The translations under genes were made by a program, and so were the position numbers. Below, one piece after another: positions 8,862 through 15,923 of a DNA stretch of 20,306 bases. Origin of the DNA: an uncultured Eubacteriales bacterium (GTDB lineage: Bacteria; Bacillota; Clostridia; Oscillospirales; Oscillospiraceae); assembly GCA_900547315.1 (NCBI GenBank), contig URGI01000034.1:1-20306 (forward strand), written 5' to 3'. Below the pieces are notes generated by a model, which was given only the letters and a program-made list of their open reading frames with translations, was not told the origin of the DNA and searched no databases. How positions within the stretch are numbered: position 1 is the first letter of the stretch; each line of letters starts with the position of its first letter.

Positions 8862-10604
8862 TTATCCCTCATATCCTTTTTTTTCTCTGAGCTTATTTGC
8901 CAGCGCACGCAGATCGCTGCTGCCCGCGGCAAGCTCGGCTTCATTGTTTATCTTGTTTATGTAGTCGCGCATGGTGCGCTCTCCTTGCGAGAGGAGCTCA
9001 GGCTTCTGGAGTATGCTGACCAGCAGCGACACCTCGTCGCCCGACAGCGAGTCGCCCAGTGTGGCGGCGGAGACGGAGTCGCCGCGCCTCAGCCGGTCGA
9101 GTATCGCGGAGTATATCCTGCCGAGTACCGGTGCGGAGAAGCGCTCCGGCGGGGGCAGCTCCGGCATGTTTGCAAGCTCCGGTTCGAGGTACAGCAGACG
9201 TATCACGCCCTCCTCAGCAACAGCAGAGCCGGGGTTTTCGTATCGGAATTCCTTCTCGACAGGCTGAGTCTGCCGCTCCGGACGGCTCTGCTCGCGGGCG
9301 TTCGCGCGCCGCGCGCCGCTCAGAAGCCGCTTCCGCCGCCGCTCGACCTCTGCCGTCACAGCGTCCGCCGCTACGCCGGAGAGCGAGGCGACGCGCATCG
9401 CGTATACCTGCCGCTCGACCGCGCCGGGCAGCCGCGCGACAAGCTCCGTCGCTTCCTTCAGAAATTCAACCTTCTGCTCGTCGGCGCTCAGGTCGTATTT
9501 CGCCGTGACCGCGTGCAGCCGGTAGTCCACCTGATCCTCGGAGCCTTCAAGCAGGTTGCGGAACGCGTCCGCGCCCTTGAGCTTTATGAATTCGTCAGGA
9601 TCCTTCGCGCCGCTCATGCGCAGCACCTTGACCTTGAGGTCAAGCTTTTCGAGGATGCCGATGGCGCGCTGCGCGGCCTTGATGCCCGCGCCGTCGTTAT
9701 CATAGGCGATGATGACCTCGCTCTTGTAGCGCGAGATCAGCCGCGCCTGCTCCGGCGTAAGCGATGTGCCGAGCGAGGCGACTGCCGAGTCGAAGCCCGC
9801 CTGATGCAGTGAAACTACGTCTATATTGCCCTCAGATAAGATTATATATCCGCTTTTTGATTTTTTAGCCAGATTAAGCGCGAAAAGGTTACGGCTTTTG
9901 TTGAATACAAGCGTTTCGGGGCTGTTCATATATTTCGGCTCGCCGTCGCCGATTATGCGCCCGGAGAAGCCGATGACGTTGCCGCGCACGTCGATGACCG
10001 GGAACATCAGGCGACTGCGGAAGGTGTCGTAAAATCCGCCGCTTTTGCCCTTGCGGACAAGCCCCGCGTCGAACAGCTCAAAATCCGTGTAGCCCTTGGC
10101 TTTCATCGCGTTTCGCAGACTGTCCCAAGTGTCGGGCGCGAAGCCTAGACCGAAATTCATCGCCGCCGCGCGGCCGATGCGCCGCCCCTGCATGTACTCA
10201 AGTCCCGGCCTGCCGGCAGGGGAATAGAGCTGCTCGTAGAAAAAGTGCGCCGCGTCCTTGTTCAGCGCCAGCATGCGCGCGCGCTTCTGGCTCTCCTTGT
10301 CGTTTTCCTCCTCAGGCATCTGCATACCCGCGCGGCGGGCGAGAAACTCCACCGCGTCGCGGAAGCCGAGGTTTTCTATCTCCATTATGAAATTTATGAC
10401 TCCGCCGCCCTTGCCGCAGCCGAAGCAATGGTATATCTGCTTGTCCGGGGAGACGGAGAACGAAGGCGTCTTCTCGCTGTGGAACGGGCAGAGGCCGAAC
10501 ATGTTCGACCCGCTCTTCTTGCTCAGCCGCACATAGCCGGACACGACGTCCACTATGTCGTTGCGCTCCACAAGCTCGGTGAGAAAGCTTTCGGAAAAGG
10601 CCAT
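8862..10604 (-). CDS. dnaG: DNA primase DnaG
   Basis: DnaG synthesises RNA primers at the replication fork in contact with the DnaB helicase. The 580-aa protein has the N-terminal zinc-binding domain (C39-P-F-H42 and C60-F-G-C63), the RNA polymerase basic patch region, and a TOPRIM core with E258 in LSEGNIDVV and D302/D304 in IAYDNDGAG. The usual family spelling of the first motif is EGYMD, so N260 is a minor variation. The C-terminal helicase-binding domain (from about 450) is divergent. GGAGGTG (10610-10616) precedes ATG 10604. It lies 30 bases after dgt and 4 bases before rpoD, the gene order commonly seen in Clostridia. Confidence 0.97.
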   Translation of the reverse strand: MAFSESFLTELVERNDIVDVVSGYVRLSKKSGSNMFGLCPFHSEKTPSFSVSPDKQIYHCFGCGKGGGVINFIMEIENLGFRDAVEFLARRAGMQMPEEENDKESQKRARMLALNKDAAHFFYEQLYSPAGRPGLEYMQGRRIGRAAAMNFGLGFAPDTWDSLRNAMKAKGYTDFELFDAGLVRKGKSGGFYDTFRSRLMFPVIDVRGNVIGFSGRIIGDGEPKYMNSPETLVFNKSRNLFALNLAKKSKSGYIILSEGNIDVVSLHQAGFDSAVASLGTSLTPEQARLISRYKSEVIIAYDNDGAGIKAAQRAIGILEKLDLKVKVLRMSGAKDPDEFIKLKGADAFRNLLEGSEDQVDYRLHAVTAKYDLSADEQKVEFLKEATELVARLPGAVERQVYAMRVASLSGVAADAVTAEVERRRKRLLSGARRANAREQSRPERQTQPVEKEFRYENPGSAVAEEGVIRLLYLEPELANMPELPPPERFSAPVLGRIYSAILDRLRRGDSVSAATLGDSLSGDEVSLLVSILQKPELLSQGERTMRDYINKINNEAELAAGSSDLRALANKLREKKGYEG

Positions 10605-10634
10605 GCGCTCACCTCCGATATGTAGTATGCGTTG

Positions 10635-11639
10635 TTATTTGACCGTCCACGCGAAGGGGATGAACAGCTCGCCGTATTTCTCCATGGCGTAGCCGTCGGT
10701 CATGCCGGATATGTAGTCCGTCGCGGCGCGCTCCGTGCCCTCATGCTCGATGATGCCGCGGAAATCCTCCGGCAGCGCGCCGGGGTGCGCGGTGTAGTAG
10801 TCGTAGAGGCGGCTGAGGATGCCCTCGACCTTGCTCTCCTCGCTCTTGGCGCGCGGATTCGTGTAGACGTCAGAATACATGAAGGCGTGGAAAAAGTCAA
10901 AGGTTTTCTGCATCCTGTCCGACATTTTCAGCACGCCTCCCGCGCTGTTTTCGATGAGATCGGTCAGGATGGAGTTGATGCGCTCGCTGTTGCGCTCGCC
11001 GCAGTTCTTGCGGATAAGCTCCGGCACGTCGGCGTCGGTGAGTATTCCGGCGCGGATCGAGTCGTCAAGGTCGTGGTTGACGTAGGCGATGCGGTCGCAC
11101 AGGCGCACGGCGACGGCCTCCGGCGTGTCGTCCGGCGCGCCGTGAGTGTGGTGCAGGATGCCCATGCGCGTCTCGTAGCAGAGGTTCAGGCCGCGGCCGT
11201 CGCGCTCAAGAATGTCCACAACGCGCAGGCTCTGCTCGTAGTGCTTGAAGCCACCGGGGTATATCTTCGCCAGCGCGCGCTCTCCGGCGTGGCCGAATGG
11301 GGTATGCCCCAGATCGTGCCCCAGCGCTATCGCCTCGGCCAGATCTTCGTTCAGCGCGAGCGCCCGCACGACGGTGCGCGCAAGGCGGCTGACCTCCAGC
11401 GTGTGGGTCAGGCGCGTGCGGTAGTGGTCGCCCTCCGGCTGGAGAAAGACCTGCGTCTTGTGCTTGAGGCGGCGGAAAGATTTGGAATGGGTGATACGGT
11501 CGATATCCCGCTGAAAGCAGGTGCGGATGCAGCATTCGTCTTCGGGCGTAAGGCGTCCGCGCGAATTTTCGGACAGAAGGCCATATGGGCCGATTATGTA
11601 ATGCTCGGCGCGTTCTCGTTCTTCTCTGGGACAGGACAT
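10635..11639 (-). CDS. dgt: Deoxynucleoside triphosphate triphosphohydrolase (HD domain)
   Basis: dGTPase-like protein that hydrolyses dNTPs to deoxynucleosides plus triphosphate, a dNTP-pool control enzyme fitting its place before primase. From ATG 11639 it is 334 aa. Metal-binding HD residues are H79 (TRLTHT), H108-D109 (ALGHDLGHTPFGHAGE) and D182 (CDRIAYVNHDLDD); the motif RRLKHKTQVF near residues 56-65 is typical of the bacterial family. I chose 11639 because AAAGGTGG (11647-11654) lies 7 bases upstream; the in-frame ATG at 11702 has no such site. It is first of the dgt-dnaG-rpoD-patB series. The bacterial family can have broad or unclear dNTP specificity, so the dGTP preference is not shown. 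Confidence 0.93.
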   Translation of the reverse strand: MSCPREERERAEHYIIGPYGLLSENSRGRLTPEDECCIRTCFQRDIDRITHSKSFRRLKHKTQVFLQPEGDHYRTRLTHTLEVSRLARTVVRALALNEDLAEAIALGHDLGHTPFGHAGERALAKIYPGGFKHYEQSLRVVDILERDGRGLNLCYETRMGILHHTHGAPDDTPEAVAVRLCDRIAYVNHDLDDSIRAGILTDADVPELIRKNCGERNSERINSILTDLIENSAGGVLKMSDRMQKTFDFFHAFMYSDVYTNPRAKSEESKVEGILSRLYDYYTAHPGALPEDFRGIIEHEGTERAATDYISGMTDGYAMEKYGELFIPFAWTVK

Positions 11640-11760
11640 TGCAGCACCACCTTTGTGTCGTTTTGGGGTAATTAACCCGTCTGATTCTCTTATACGACGC
11701 AAAAAAATATTTCCCTTTATTTTTCCGAAAAATTTTGAGGGGAGGGGGAGGGAGAAGATT

Positions 11761-11818
11761 GACCAGTCCCTTGGCTCCCACTGATGAGGGAGCTGTCGCG
11801 GAGCGACTGAGGGGTCAC
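11761..11818. repeat. Interspersed hairpin repeat (REP/MITE-like)
   Basis: Two adjacent hairpins: GCTCCC/GGGAGC (11774-11779 with 11788-11793, loop ACTGATGA) and GTCGC/GCGAC (11795-11799 with 11803-11807, loop GGA), flanked by an ACC/GGT pair. From memory, sequence of this kind (AGCTCCCTCATCAGTGGGAG on the other strand) is a frequent intergenic repeat in gut Clostridia genomes. Only one copy is in this window, so the repeat status rests on recall. Confidence 0.5.
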
Positions 11819-11879
11819 CAGAGTCGAGATGTGAGCAGAGTAAAAAAGAAAGAATACATCACAAGGAATAATGTAATAC

Positions 11880-11905
11880 GGGACGGCACAGAGGCAGTCC
11901 CCTAC
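11880..11905. repeat. Second imperfect hairpin, possible interspersed repeat
   Basis: GGGAC (11880-11884) pairs with GTCCC (11897-11901) around an inner GC/GC pairing; on the minus strand it reads CGTAGGGGACTGCC and on. It resembles the GTAGGGG-type intergenic repeats common in Clostridia, but there is a single copy here and the identification is tentative. Confidence 0.3.
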
Positions 11906-11952
11906 GATGGCGCATTCAGTGCGGTTGCGTCAGATGCACCCCCAACGTGCGT

Positions 11953-11988
11953 TTATCCCCCATTCCGATGACTCAGAATGGGGGATAA
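11953..11988 (-). terminator. Strong hairpin downstream of iscU
   Basis: A perfect 13-bp stem (11953-11965 with 11976-11988, arm TTATCCCCCATTC) with a 10-base loop begins 42 bases past the iscU stop. Neither flank has a real T-run, so it may terminate weakly or protect the 3' end of the isc mRNA. Confidence 0.55.
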
Positions 11989-12029
11989 TGAGGGGATAAA
12001 AGATGTAACAAAATCAGGTGCCGCTCAGA

Positions 12030-12461
12030 TCATTCGTCGTGGCAGTGCTCGCAGTCGTGAATCTGGAACTTCTCCGGATCGTAGGCGATGCCGTTTTTGT
12101 CATAATAATCCTTGACGGCGGCGCGGACAGCTTCCTCCGCCAGCACGGAACAGTGAATCTTGTGGGCGGGCAGGCCGTCCAGCGCCTCAACAACGGCCTT
12201 GTTGGACAGCTCCAGCGCCTCGCTGATGGGCTTGCCCTTGATAAGCTCGGTCGCCATGGAGCTGGTCGCGATAGCGCTGCCGCAGCCGAAAGTGTTGAAC
12301 TTGCAGTCGGTGATGATGTCGTCCTTGACCTTTATATACATGCGCATGATGTCGCCGCACTTGGCGTTGCCGACCTCGCCGATACCGTCAGCGTCGTCAA
12401 TCTTGCCGACATTGCGGGGATGCTGGAAATGATCCATAACCTTATCGCTGTAAAGTGCCAT
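12030..12461 (-). CDS. iscU: Fe-S cluster assembly scaffold IscU/NifU-like
   Basis: Scaffold on which [2Fe-2S] and [4Fe-4S] clusters are built from sulfur supplied by the neighbouring cysteine desulfurase, then handed to apoproteins. At 143 aa it shows the three ligand cysteines C35 (NAKCGD, with D37), C60 (FGCGSA) and C104 (IHCSVLA). A C-terminal extension adds C137 and C140 in HDCEHCHDE, a CxxC tail seen in clostridial NifU-type proteins and absent from proteobacterial IscU. AGGAGG (12470-12475) lies 8 bases before ATG 12461. It follows iscS by 37 bases and ends the isc unit. Confidence 0.94.
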   Translation of the reverse strand: MALYSDKVMDHFQHPRNVGKIDDADGIGEVGNAKCGDIMRMYIKVKDDIITDCKFNTFGCGSAIATSSMATELIKGKPISEALELSNKAVVEALDGLPAHKIHCSVLAEEAVRAAVKDYYDKNGIAYDPEKFQIHDCEHCHDE

Positions 12462-12498
12462 AATTAGTTCCTCCTATTTATAAAGCGGTAGCTTTTTA

Positions 12499-13686
12499 TT
12501 ATATCAGATGCGGGCGCTGACCCTTTTCAAGCTCGTCCCACACGGGGGACATGTTGCGCAGGTACTCGACGACTTCGGGGACGACCTTGATAATGTGGTC
12601 GATCTCCTCCATGGTGTTGTATTCGCCGATGGACAAGCGCAGCGAGCCGTGCGCTATCTCGTGCGGCAGACCGAGCGCGAGCAGAACGTGGCTGGGGTCG
12701 AGCGAGCCGGAGGTGCATGCGCTGCCGGAGGAGGCGCAGACGCCCTTATCGTCCAGCAACAGCAGAAGGCTCTCGCCCTCGATGCCCTCAAAGCACATGT
12801 TTACCGTGCCGGGAACATGATGCTCAAGGCTGCCGTTTATCTTGCTGTGGGGGATCTTCGACAGCTCCGCGAAGAGCTTGTCGCGCATGGGGATGATCTT
12901 GGCGTTGTTGGCCTCCATATTGTCGCAGGACTCCTTGAGCGCCGCGGCCAGAGCGACTATACCCGCCATATTCTCAGTGCCGGCGCGCTTGCCGCGCTCC
13001 TGCGTGCCGCCCTCGATGAGAGACAGCAGGGGGATATTGCGCTTGACGTACAGCACGCCCACGCCCTTCGGCGAATGGAACTTATGGCCGGACATGGAGA
13101 GCATGTCGATATTCATGGCCTTGACGTCGATGGGCATGTGCCCCGCGGCCTGAACGGCGTCGGTGTGGAATGGAACACCGCGCTCACGGCAGATCGCGCC
13201 GATCTCGGTGATGGGCTGCACGGTGCCGATCTCATTGTTGGCGAACATCACGGTCACAAGACATGTATCCTCGCGGATAGCGTCGCGCAGCTCGTCAACG
13301 CGGACTACACCGTCCTCATGGACGTCCAACAGCGTGACCTCCCAGCCCTCTTTTTCAAGCTTCTTGAGAGTGTGCAGCACGGCGTGATGCTCAAACTTGG
13401 TGGAGATGATGTGTTTCTTGCCCTTCTTCGCGCCGAGCTTCGCGGCGGAAATTATGGCCTGATTGTCCGCCTCGCTGCCGCCGGAGGTGAAGTATATCTC
13501 ACGCGGCTCGGCGTTGATGCACTGGGCAACGGTGGCTCTAGCGTTTGCGAGATCCTCGGTGGCTATCTGTGCGAAGGCGTACAGGCTGGAGGGGTTGCCG
13601 TATCTCTCGGTGAGGTAGGGCATCATCGCCTCGCGCGCGGTCTTGCTGACGCAGGTAGTGGCTGCGTTGTCGGCATATACGAACAT
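12499..13686 (-). CDS. iscS: Cysteine desulfurase IscS/NifS-like
   Basis: PLP enzyme converting L-cysteine to alanine and a protein persulfide, the sulfur source for the IscU scaffold. The 395-aa protein begins YADNAATT and has H101 (FEHHAV), the cofactor region TSGGSEADN, the Schiff-base lysine K202 in SGHKFHSPKG and catalytic C324 in the flexible loop SSGSACTSGSLDPSHVL, which marks it as group I (NifS/IscS) rather than SufS. An AAAGGA-type ribosome binding site precedes ATG 13686. Its own promoter lies at the end of rrf2, and the leader carries an Rrf2-type operator, so iron-sulfur status probably controls it. Confidence 0.95.
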   Translation of the reverse strand: MFVYADNAATTCVSKTAREAMMPYLTERYGNPSSLYAFAQIATEDLANARATVAQCINAEPREIYFTSGGSEADNQAIISAAKLGAKKGKKHIISTKFEHHAVLHTLKKLEKEGWEVTLLDVHEDGVVRVDELRDAIREDTCLVTVMFANNEIGTVQPITEIGAICRERGVPFHTDAVQAAGHMPIDVKAMNIDMLSMSGHKFHSPKGVGVLYVKRNIPLLSLIEGGTQERGKRAGTENMAGIVALAAALKESCDNMEANNAKIIPMRDKLFAELSKIPHSKINGSLEHHVPGTVNMCFEGIEGESLLLLLDDKGVCASSGSACTSGSLDPSHVLLALGLPHEIAHGSLRLSIGEYNTMEEIDHIIKVVPEVVEYLRNMSPVWDELEKGQRPHLI

Positions 13687-13709
13687 GGTTTTCTTTCCTT
13701 TCTAGGCTG

Positions 13710-13754
13710 TTTAATCCTGCGGTACTTTAATCTCCTATCATTCTGATAGGAATT
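13710..13754 (-). promoter_or_regulatory. Rrf2-type operator before iscS
   Basis: On the minus strand: AATTCCTATC, AGAAT, GATAGG, then GATTAAAGT, ending AGGATTAAA. CCTATC/GATAGG is a 6-bp inverted repeat, and the whole 45-base element aligns with the one before rrf2 (14221-14267), sharing AATTCCTA, the core GATTAAAGT at the same offset and an AGGA(A)TTAAA end. It covers the -10 box and start point of the iscS promoter, so bound regulator should repress. Confidence 0.7.
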
Positions 13755-13779
13755 ATATCATAGCTTCAGCTTTTGTCAA
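13752..13779 (-). promoter_or_regulatory. iscS promoter inside the end of rrf2
   Basis: On the minus strand TTGACA (complement of 13774-13779), 16 bases, TATAAT (complement of 13752-13757). The -35 lies within the last codons of rrf2, so iscS-iscU can be transcribed separately from the regulator. Confidence 0.8.
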
Positions 13780-14206
13780 CGTTTTTATTCCCGCGCCATT
13801 TTTCGCCGGTGAGAAGATCGGAGAGACTGACGGTGTCGAGGTAGGCGTTTGTGATATCGTCCAGCTCTTTCCACATCGGAACGGTCAGGCAGCTGCTGGC
13901 GTGATCGCAGGTGATGCTGCCGTACCTGATGCAGGAGACGGGGGCGAGATTGTCCTCGATGCAGCGCAGGATCATGCCGGCGGTGTACTCCTCCGGCGCG
14001 CGGTTGAGCTTATAGCCGCCCTCCTTGCCGCGGATGCTGTCCACAAGCTCCGCTTTCTTCAGGCTGCCGACTATCATCTCAAGGTACTTCATCGAAATGC
14101 CCTGCCGGTCGGCGATGGTCTTGAGCGATATGAAGCCGTCGTCCGGATGCTGGGCGAGGTCGATCATGACCATGAGCGCGTAACGGCCTTTGCTGGTAAC
14201 ATTCAT
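13766..14206 (-). CDS. iscR: Rrf2/IscR-family Fe-S-sensing regulator
   Basis: A 146-aa Rrf2-family repressor; IscR members bind a [2Fe-2S] cluster and tune isc genes to cluster supply. The winged helix is at residues 1-70: SKGRYALMVMIDLA, then ISLKTIADRQGISMKYLE and the wing IRGKEGGYKLNR. The cluster loop has C92, C100 and C106 (Cx7Cx5C) before VPMW; E. coli IscR has Cx5Cx5C, so the first spacing is two residues longer. C82 is an extra cysteine. AAAGGAG (14217-14223) lies 10 bases before ATG 14206 and overlaps one arm of its operator, giving possible control of both transcription and translation. The symbol is by family and context; a CymR-like role in cysteine metabolism is less likely given the three cysteines and adjacent iscS-iscU. 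Confidence 0.88.
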   Translation of the reverse strand: MNVTSKGRYALMVMIDLAQHPDDGFISLKTIADRQGISMKYLEMIVGSLKKAELVDSIRGKEGGYKLNRAPEEYTAGMILRCIEDNLAPVSCIRYGSITCDHASSCLTVPMWKELDDITNAYLDTVSLSDLLTGEKWRGNKNVDKS

Positions 14207-14220
14207 TATAACAAGTCTCC

Positions 14221-14267
14221 TTTAATTCCTACGACTTTAATCTACCATAAATTCAGTAGGAATTAAA
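14221..14267 (-). promoter_or_regulatory. Long inverted-repeat operator before rrf2
   Basis: A perfect 12-bp inverted repeat: TTTAATTCCTAC (14221-14232) and GTAGGAATTAAA (14256-14267), 23 bases apart, with ACTTTAATC inside (14234-14242) and a nested CTAC/GTAG pair. It matches the element before iscS. By alignment with the iscS promoter the -10 would be TTTAAT inside the upstream arm; no good -35 is visible. Confidence 0.72.
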
Positions 14268-14298
14268 TAGCCACGTCTAACATTTTTGCCGGAAACGC

Positions 14299-14315
14299 TG
14301 TGCAAAAAATGCACA
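14299..14315. promoter_or_regulatory. Small inverted repeat upstream of the ABC importer promoter
   Basis: TGTGCA (14299-14304) and TGCACA (14310-14315), five bases apart, lie 20 bases before the -35 of the amino acid importer. It could be an operator for that operon, but no regulator is encoded next to it and the arms are short. Confidence 0.3.
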
Positions 14316-14335
14316 ACATGCAGTGAAGAAAACTC

Positions 14336-14363
14336 TTGCTTTATTACGCTAATGTGATATTAT
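14336..14363 (+). promoter_or_regulatory. Promoter of the amino acid ABC importer
   Basis: TTGCTT (14336-14341), 16 bases, TATTAT (14358-14363); an alternative -10, TATACT at 14361-14366, would give a 19-base spacer. It lies about 35 bases before the lipoprotein ATG and diverges from rrf2. Confidence 0.65.
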
Positions 14364-14398
14364 ACTACCATGCTGAAGCAAAAAGGAGACTGCACAAA

Positions 14399-15187
14399 AT
14401 GAAAAAGATAATTGCTATTGCTCTTACCGTTATAATGATGCTCGCGCTGTGCGCCTGCGGCGCAAAGGCTTCCGGCGCCGACAGCGACCTGAAGTATGTT
14501 CAGGACAAGGGAACGCTCATTGTGGGCATAACCGACTTCGCGCCGATGGATTATCAGGACGAGTCCGGCGAATGGATCGGCTTCGATGCTGACATGGCCA
14601 AGGCCTTTGCCGAGAACATCGGAGTCAAGGCGGAGTTCGTTGAGATAAACTGGGACAACAAGGTGCTTGAGCTGAACGCCAAGAGCATCGACTGTGTCTG
14701 GAACGGCATGACCCTGACCGACGAAGTCACGAAGACCATGAGCTGCGGCGAAGCCTACTGCAACAACGCGCAGGTCGTCGTTGTGAACAAGGACGTCGCC
14801 GACAAGTATCAGGACGTTGAAAGCCTCAAGGAGCTGAACTTCGCGGTCGAATCCGGCTCCGCCGGTGAAGCTGCCGCGACCGAGGCCGGACTTAACTACA
14901 CCGCGGTGCTGACCCAGGCGGACGCGCTGATGGAGGTCTCCGCCGGCACATCCGACGCCTGCATCATCGACCTGCTGATGGCTGGCGCGATGATCGGCGA
15001 GGGCACGAGCTACCCCGACCTGACCTACACTGTCGCTCTCACCAGTGAGGAATACGGCGTCGGCTTCCGCTCCGGAAGCGACCTCGCGGCGAAGTTCAAC
15101 GAGTTCTACAAGGCCGCATATGCTGACGGCACGGTTATGGAGATAGCCAACCAGTACGGCGTACAGGAGTCCGTCATCGCAAAATAA
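14399..15187 (+). CDS. Amino acid ABC transporter substrate-binding lipoprotein
   Basis: Extracellular solute-binding protein (family 3, SBP_bac_3) that captures a polar amino acid for the permease encoded next. From ATG 14399 it is 262 aa, with AAAGGAG at 14382-14388. MKK plus a hydrophobic helix ends in the lipobox L17-C18-A19-C20, so C20 is lipidated and the protein is anchored outside the cell. The ligand domain follows: GTLIVGITDFAPMDYQDESG, then GFDADMAKAFAENIGV, DCVWNGMTLTDE and FAVESGSAGE. These are typical of cystine/glutamine/histidine-type binding proteins, but ligand choice cannot be read from sequence. A stable hairpin follows the stop, probably keeping this protein in excess over the membrane parts. 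Confidence 0.93.
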   Translation: MKKIIAIALTVIMMLALCACGAKASGADSDLKYVQDKGTLIVGITDFAPMDYQDESGEWIGFDADMAKAFAENIGVKAEFVEINWDNKVLELNAKSIDCVWNGMTLTDEVTKTMSCGEAYCNNAQVVVVNKDVADKYQDVESLKELNFAVESGSAGEAAATEAGLNYTAVLTQADALMEVSAGTSDACIIDLLMAGAMIGEGTSYPDLTYTVALTSEEYGVGFRSGSDLAAKFNEFYKAAYADGTVMEIANQYGVQESVIAK

Positions 15188-15200
15188 TACCGGCGATGTT

Positions 15201-15226
15201 CCAAGCTCCCCGAAAGGGGAGCTTGG
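15201..15226 (+). other. Intercistronic GNRA-tetraloop hairpin
   Basis: A perfect 11-bp stem CCAAGCTCCCC/GGGGAGCTTGG closed by a GAAA tetraloop, 13 bases after the lipoprotein stop and without a T-run. This kind of hairpin usually protects the upstream message from 3' decay and lets only part of the transcripts reach the permease. Confidence 0.75.
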
Positions 15227-15257
15227 TCTGCCCAAATAAATTCAACCGAGGTCTGAT

Positions 15258-15914
15258 ATGTTCCAAACCGTTCTGTCGTCCCTGAATCAGGGTTTTCTGA
15301 AATCGCTTGAAATATTCGCTCTGACGCTGGCCGGAGCCATTCCGCTCGGACTGCTGATATCGCTCGGCTCCATGAACCGGCTCAAGCTGCTGCAATATCC
15401 GGTGAAGTTCATCGTGTGGATAGTGCGCGGCACGCCGCTGATGCTGCAGCTACTTATTATATATTACGGGCCGGGCATGCTCCTCGGAAACAACTGGTGG
15501 GGCAGCGGCAGCGGCGGACGCTTCGTCGCGGCCATCGTCACGTTCATTTTCAACTATGCCTGCTATTTTTCGGAGATATTCCGCGGCGGCATCGAGGGCG
15601 TCCCCAAGGGGCAGAACGAGGCGGGGCAGGTGCTTGGCATGACCAAGGGGCAGATATTCTTCAAGGTCACGCTGATGCAGGTCATAAAGCGCATCGTGCC
15701 GCCCATCGGTAACGAGATCATCACGCTCGTTAAGGACACCTCGCTCGTGCGCGTTATCGCGGTGTACGAGATCATGTGGAACGGCGAACGATTCATCAAG
15801 CAGGGCATTATCTGGCCGCTGTTTTTCACCGGCGTTTACTACCTGCTGTTCAGCGGCATACTGACGGTGCTGCTGGGCAAGCTGGAGAAAAAGCTGGACT
15901 ATTTCAAGGTGTGA
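15258..15914 (+). CDS. Amino acid ABC transporter permease (HisM/GlnP type)
   Basis: Membrane subunit (218 aa) forming the pore, probably as a homodimer because only one permease is encoded. About five hydrophobic helices are visible, including SLEIFALTLAGAIPLGLLIS and the C-terminal WPLFFTGVYYLLFSGILTVL. The family start region carries VRGTPLMLQLLIIYY, and the coupling (EAA) loop that docks to the ATPase reads EIFRGGIEGVPKGQNEAGQV and continues LGMTKGQ. A GAGG ribosome binding site lies about 8 bases before ATG 15258. It is 9 bases from the ATPase gene. Confidence 0.94.
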   Translation: MFQTVLSSLNQGFLKSLEIFALTLAGAIPLGLLISLGSMNRLKLLQYPVKFIVWIVRGTPLMLQLLIIYYGPGMLLGNNWWGSGSGGRFVAAIVTFIFNYACYFSEIFRGGIEGVPKGQNEAGQVLGMTKGQIFFKVTLMQVIKRIVPPIGNEIITLVKDTSLVRVIAVYEIMWNGERFIKQGIIWPLFFTGVYYLLFSGILTVLLGKLEKKLDYFKV

Positions 15915-15923
15915 GGTGCGGAC

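Larger units (their letters stand above)
11640..12029. other. Gene-free 390-bp region with repeats upstream of dgt
   Basis: No convincing gene lies here. From the dgt side it holds the dgt ribosome binding site, an A/T-rich stretch with a possible minus-strand -10 (TATAAG at 11689-11694, no clear -35), a G-rich purine tract (11737-11757), two hairpin-forming repeats (11761-11818 and 11880-11905) and a 13-bp hairpin next to the iscU stop. Some of it may be a promoter region for the dgt operon. Confidence 0.6.

Noticed and set aside
6458..8890. An 810-codon open frame antisense to patB and rpoD
   Set aside because: It crosses two well-supported genes on the other strand, has an odd Val/Leu/Asp/His/Arg-rich composition and no recognisable domain.
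10632..11675. A 347-codon open frame antisense to dgt
   Set aside because: A shadow of an HD-domain gene with clear motifs; the translation has no recognisable features.
11737..11757. G-rich purine tract as a possible G-quadruplex
   Set aside because: Only three runs of three or more G are present, so a standard four-run quadruplex is not supported.
12487..12500. Small hairpin and T-run in the iscS-iscU gap as a + strand terminator
   Set aside because: The stem is only 5 bp, and no + strand gene precedes it.
12508..13746. A 412-codon open frame antisense to iscS
   Set aside because: A shadow frame of a gene with all catalytic residues; no start signal or motif.
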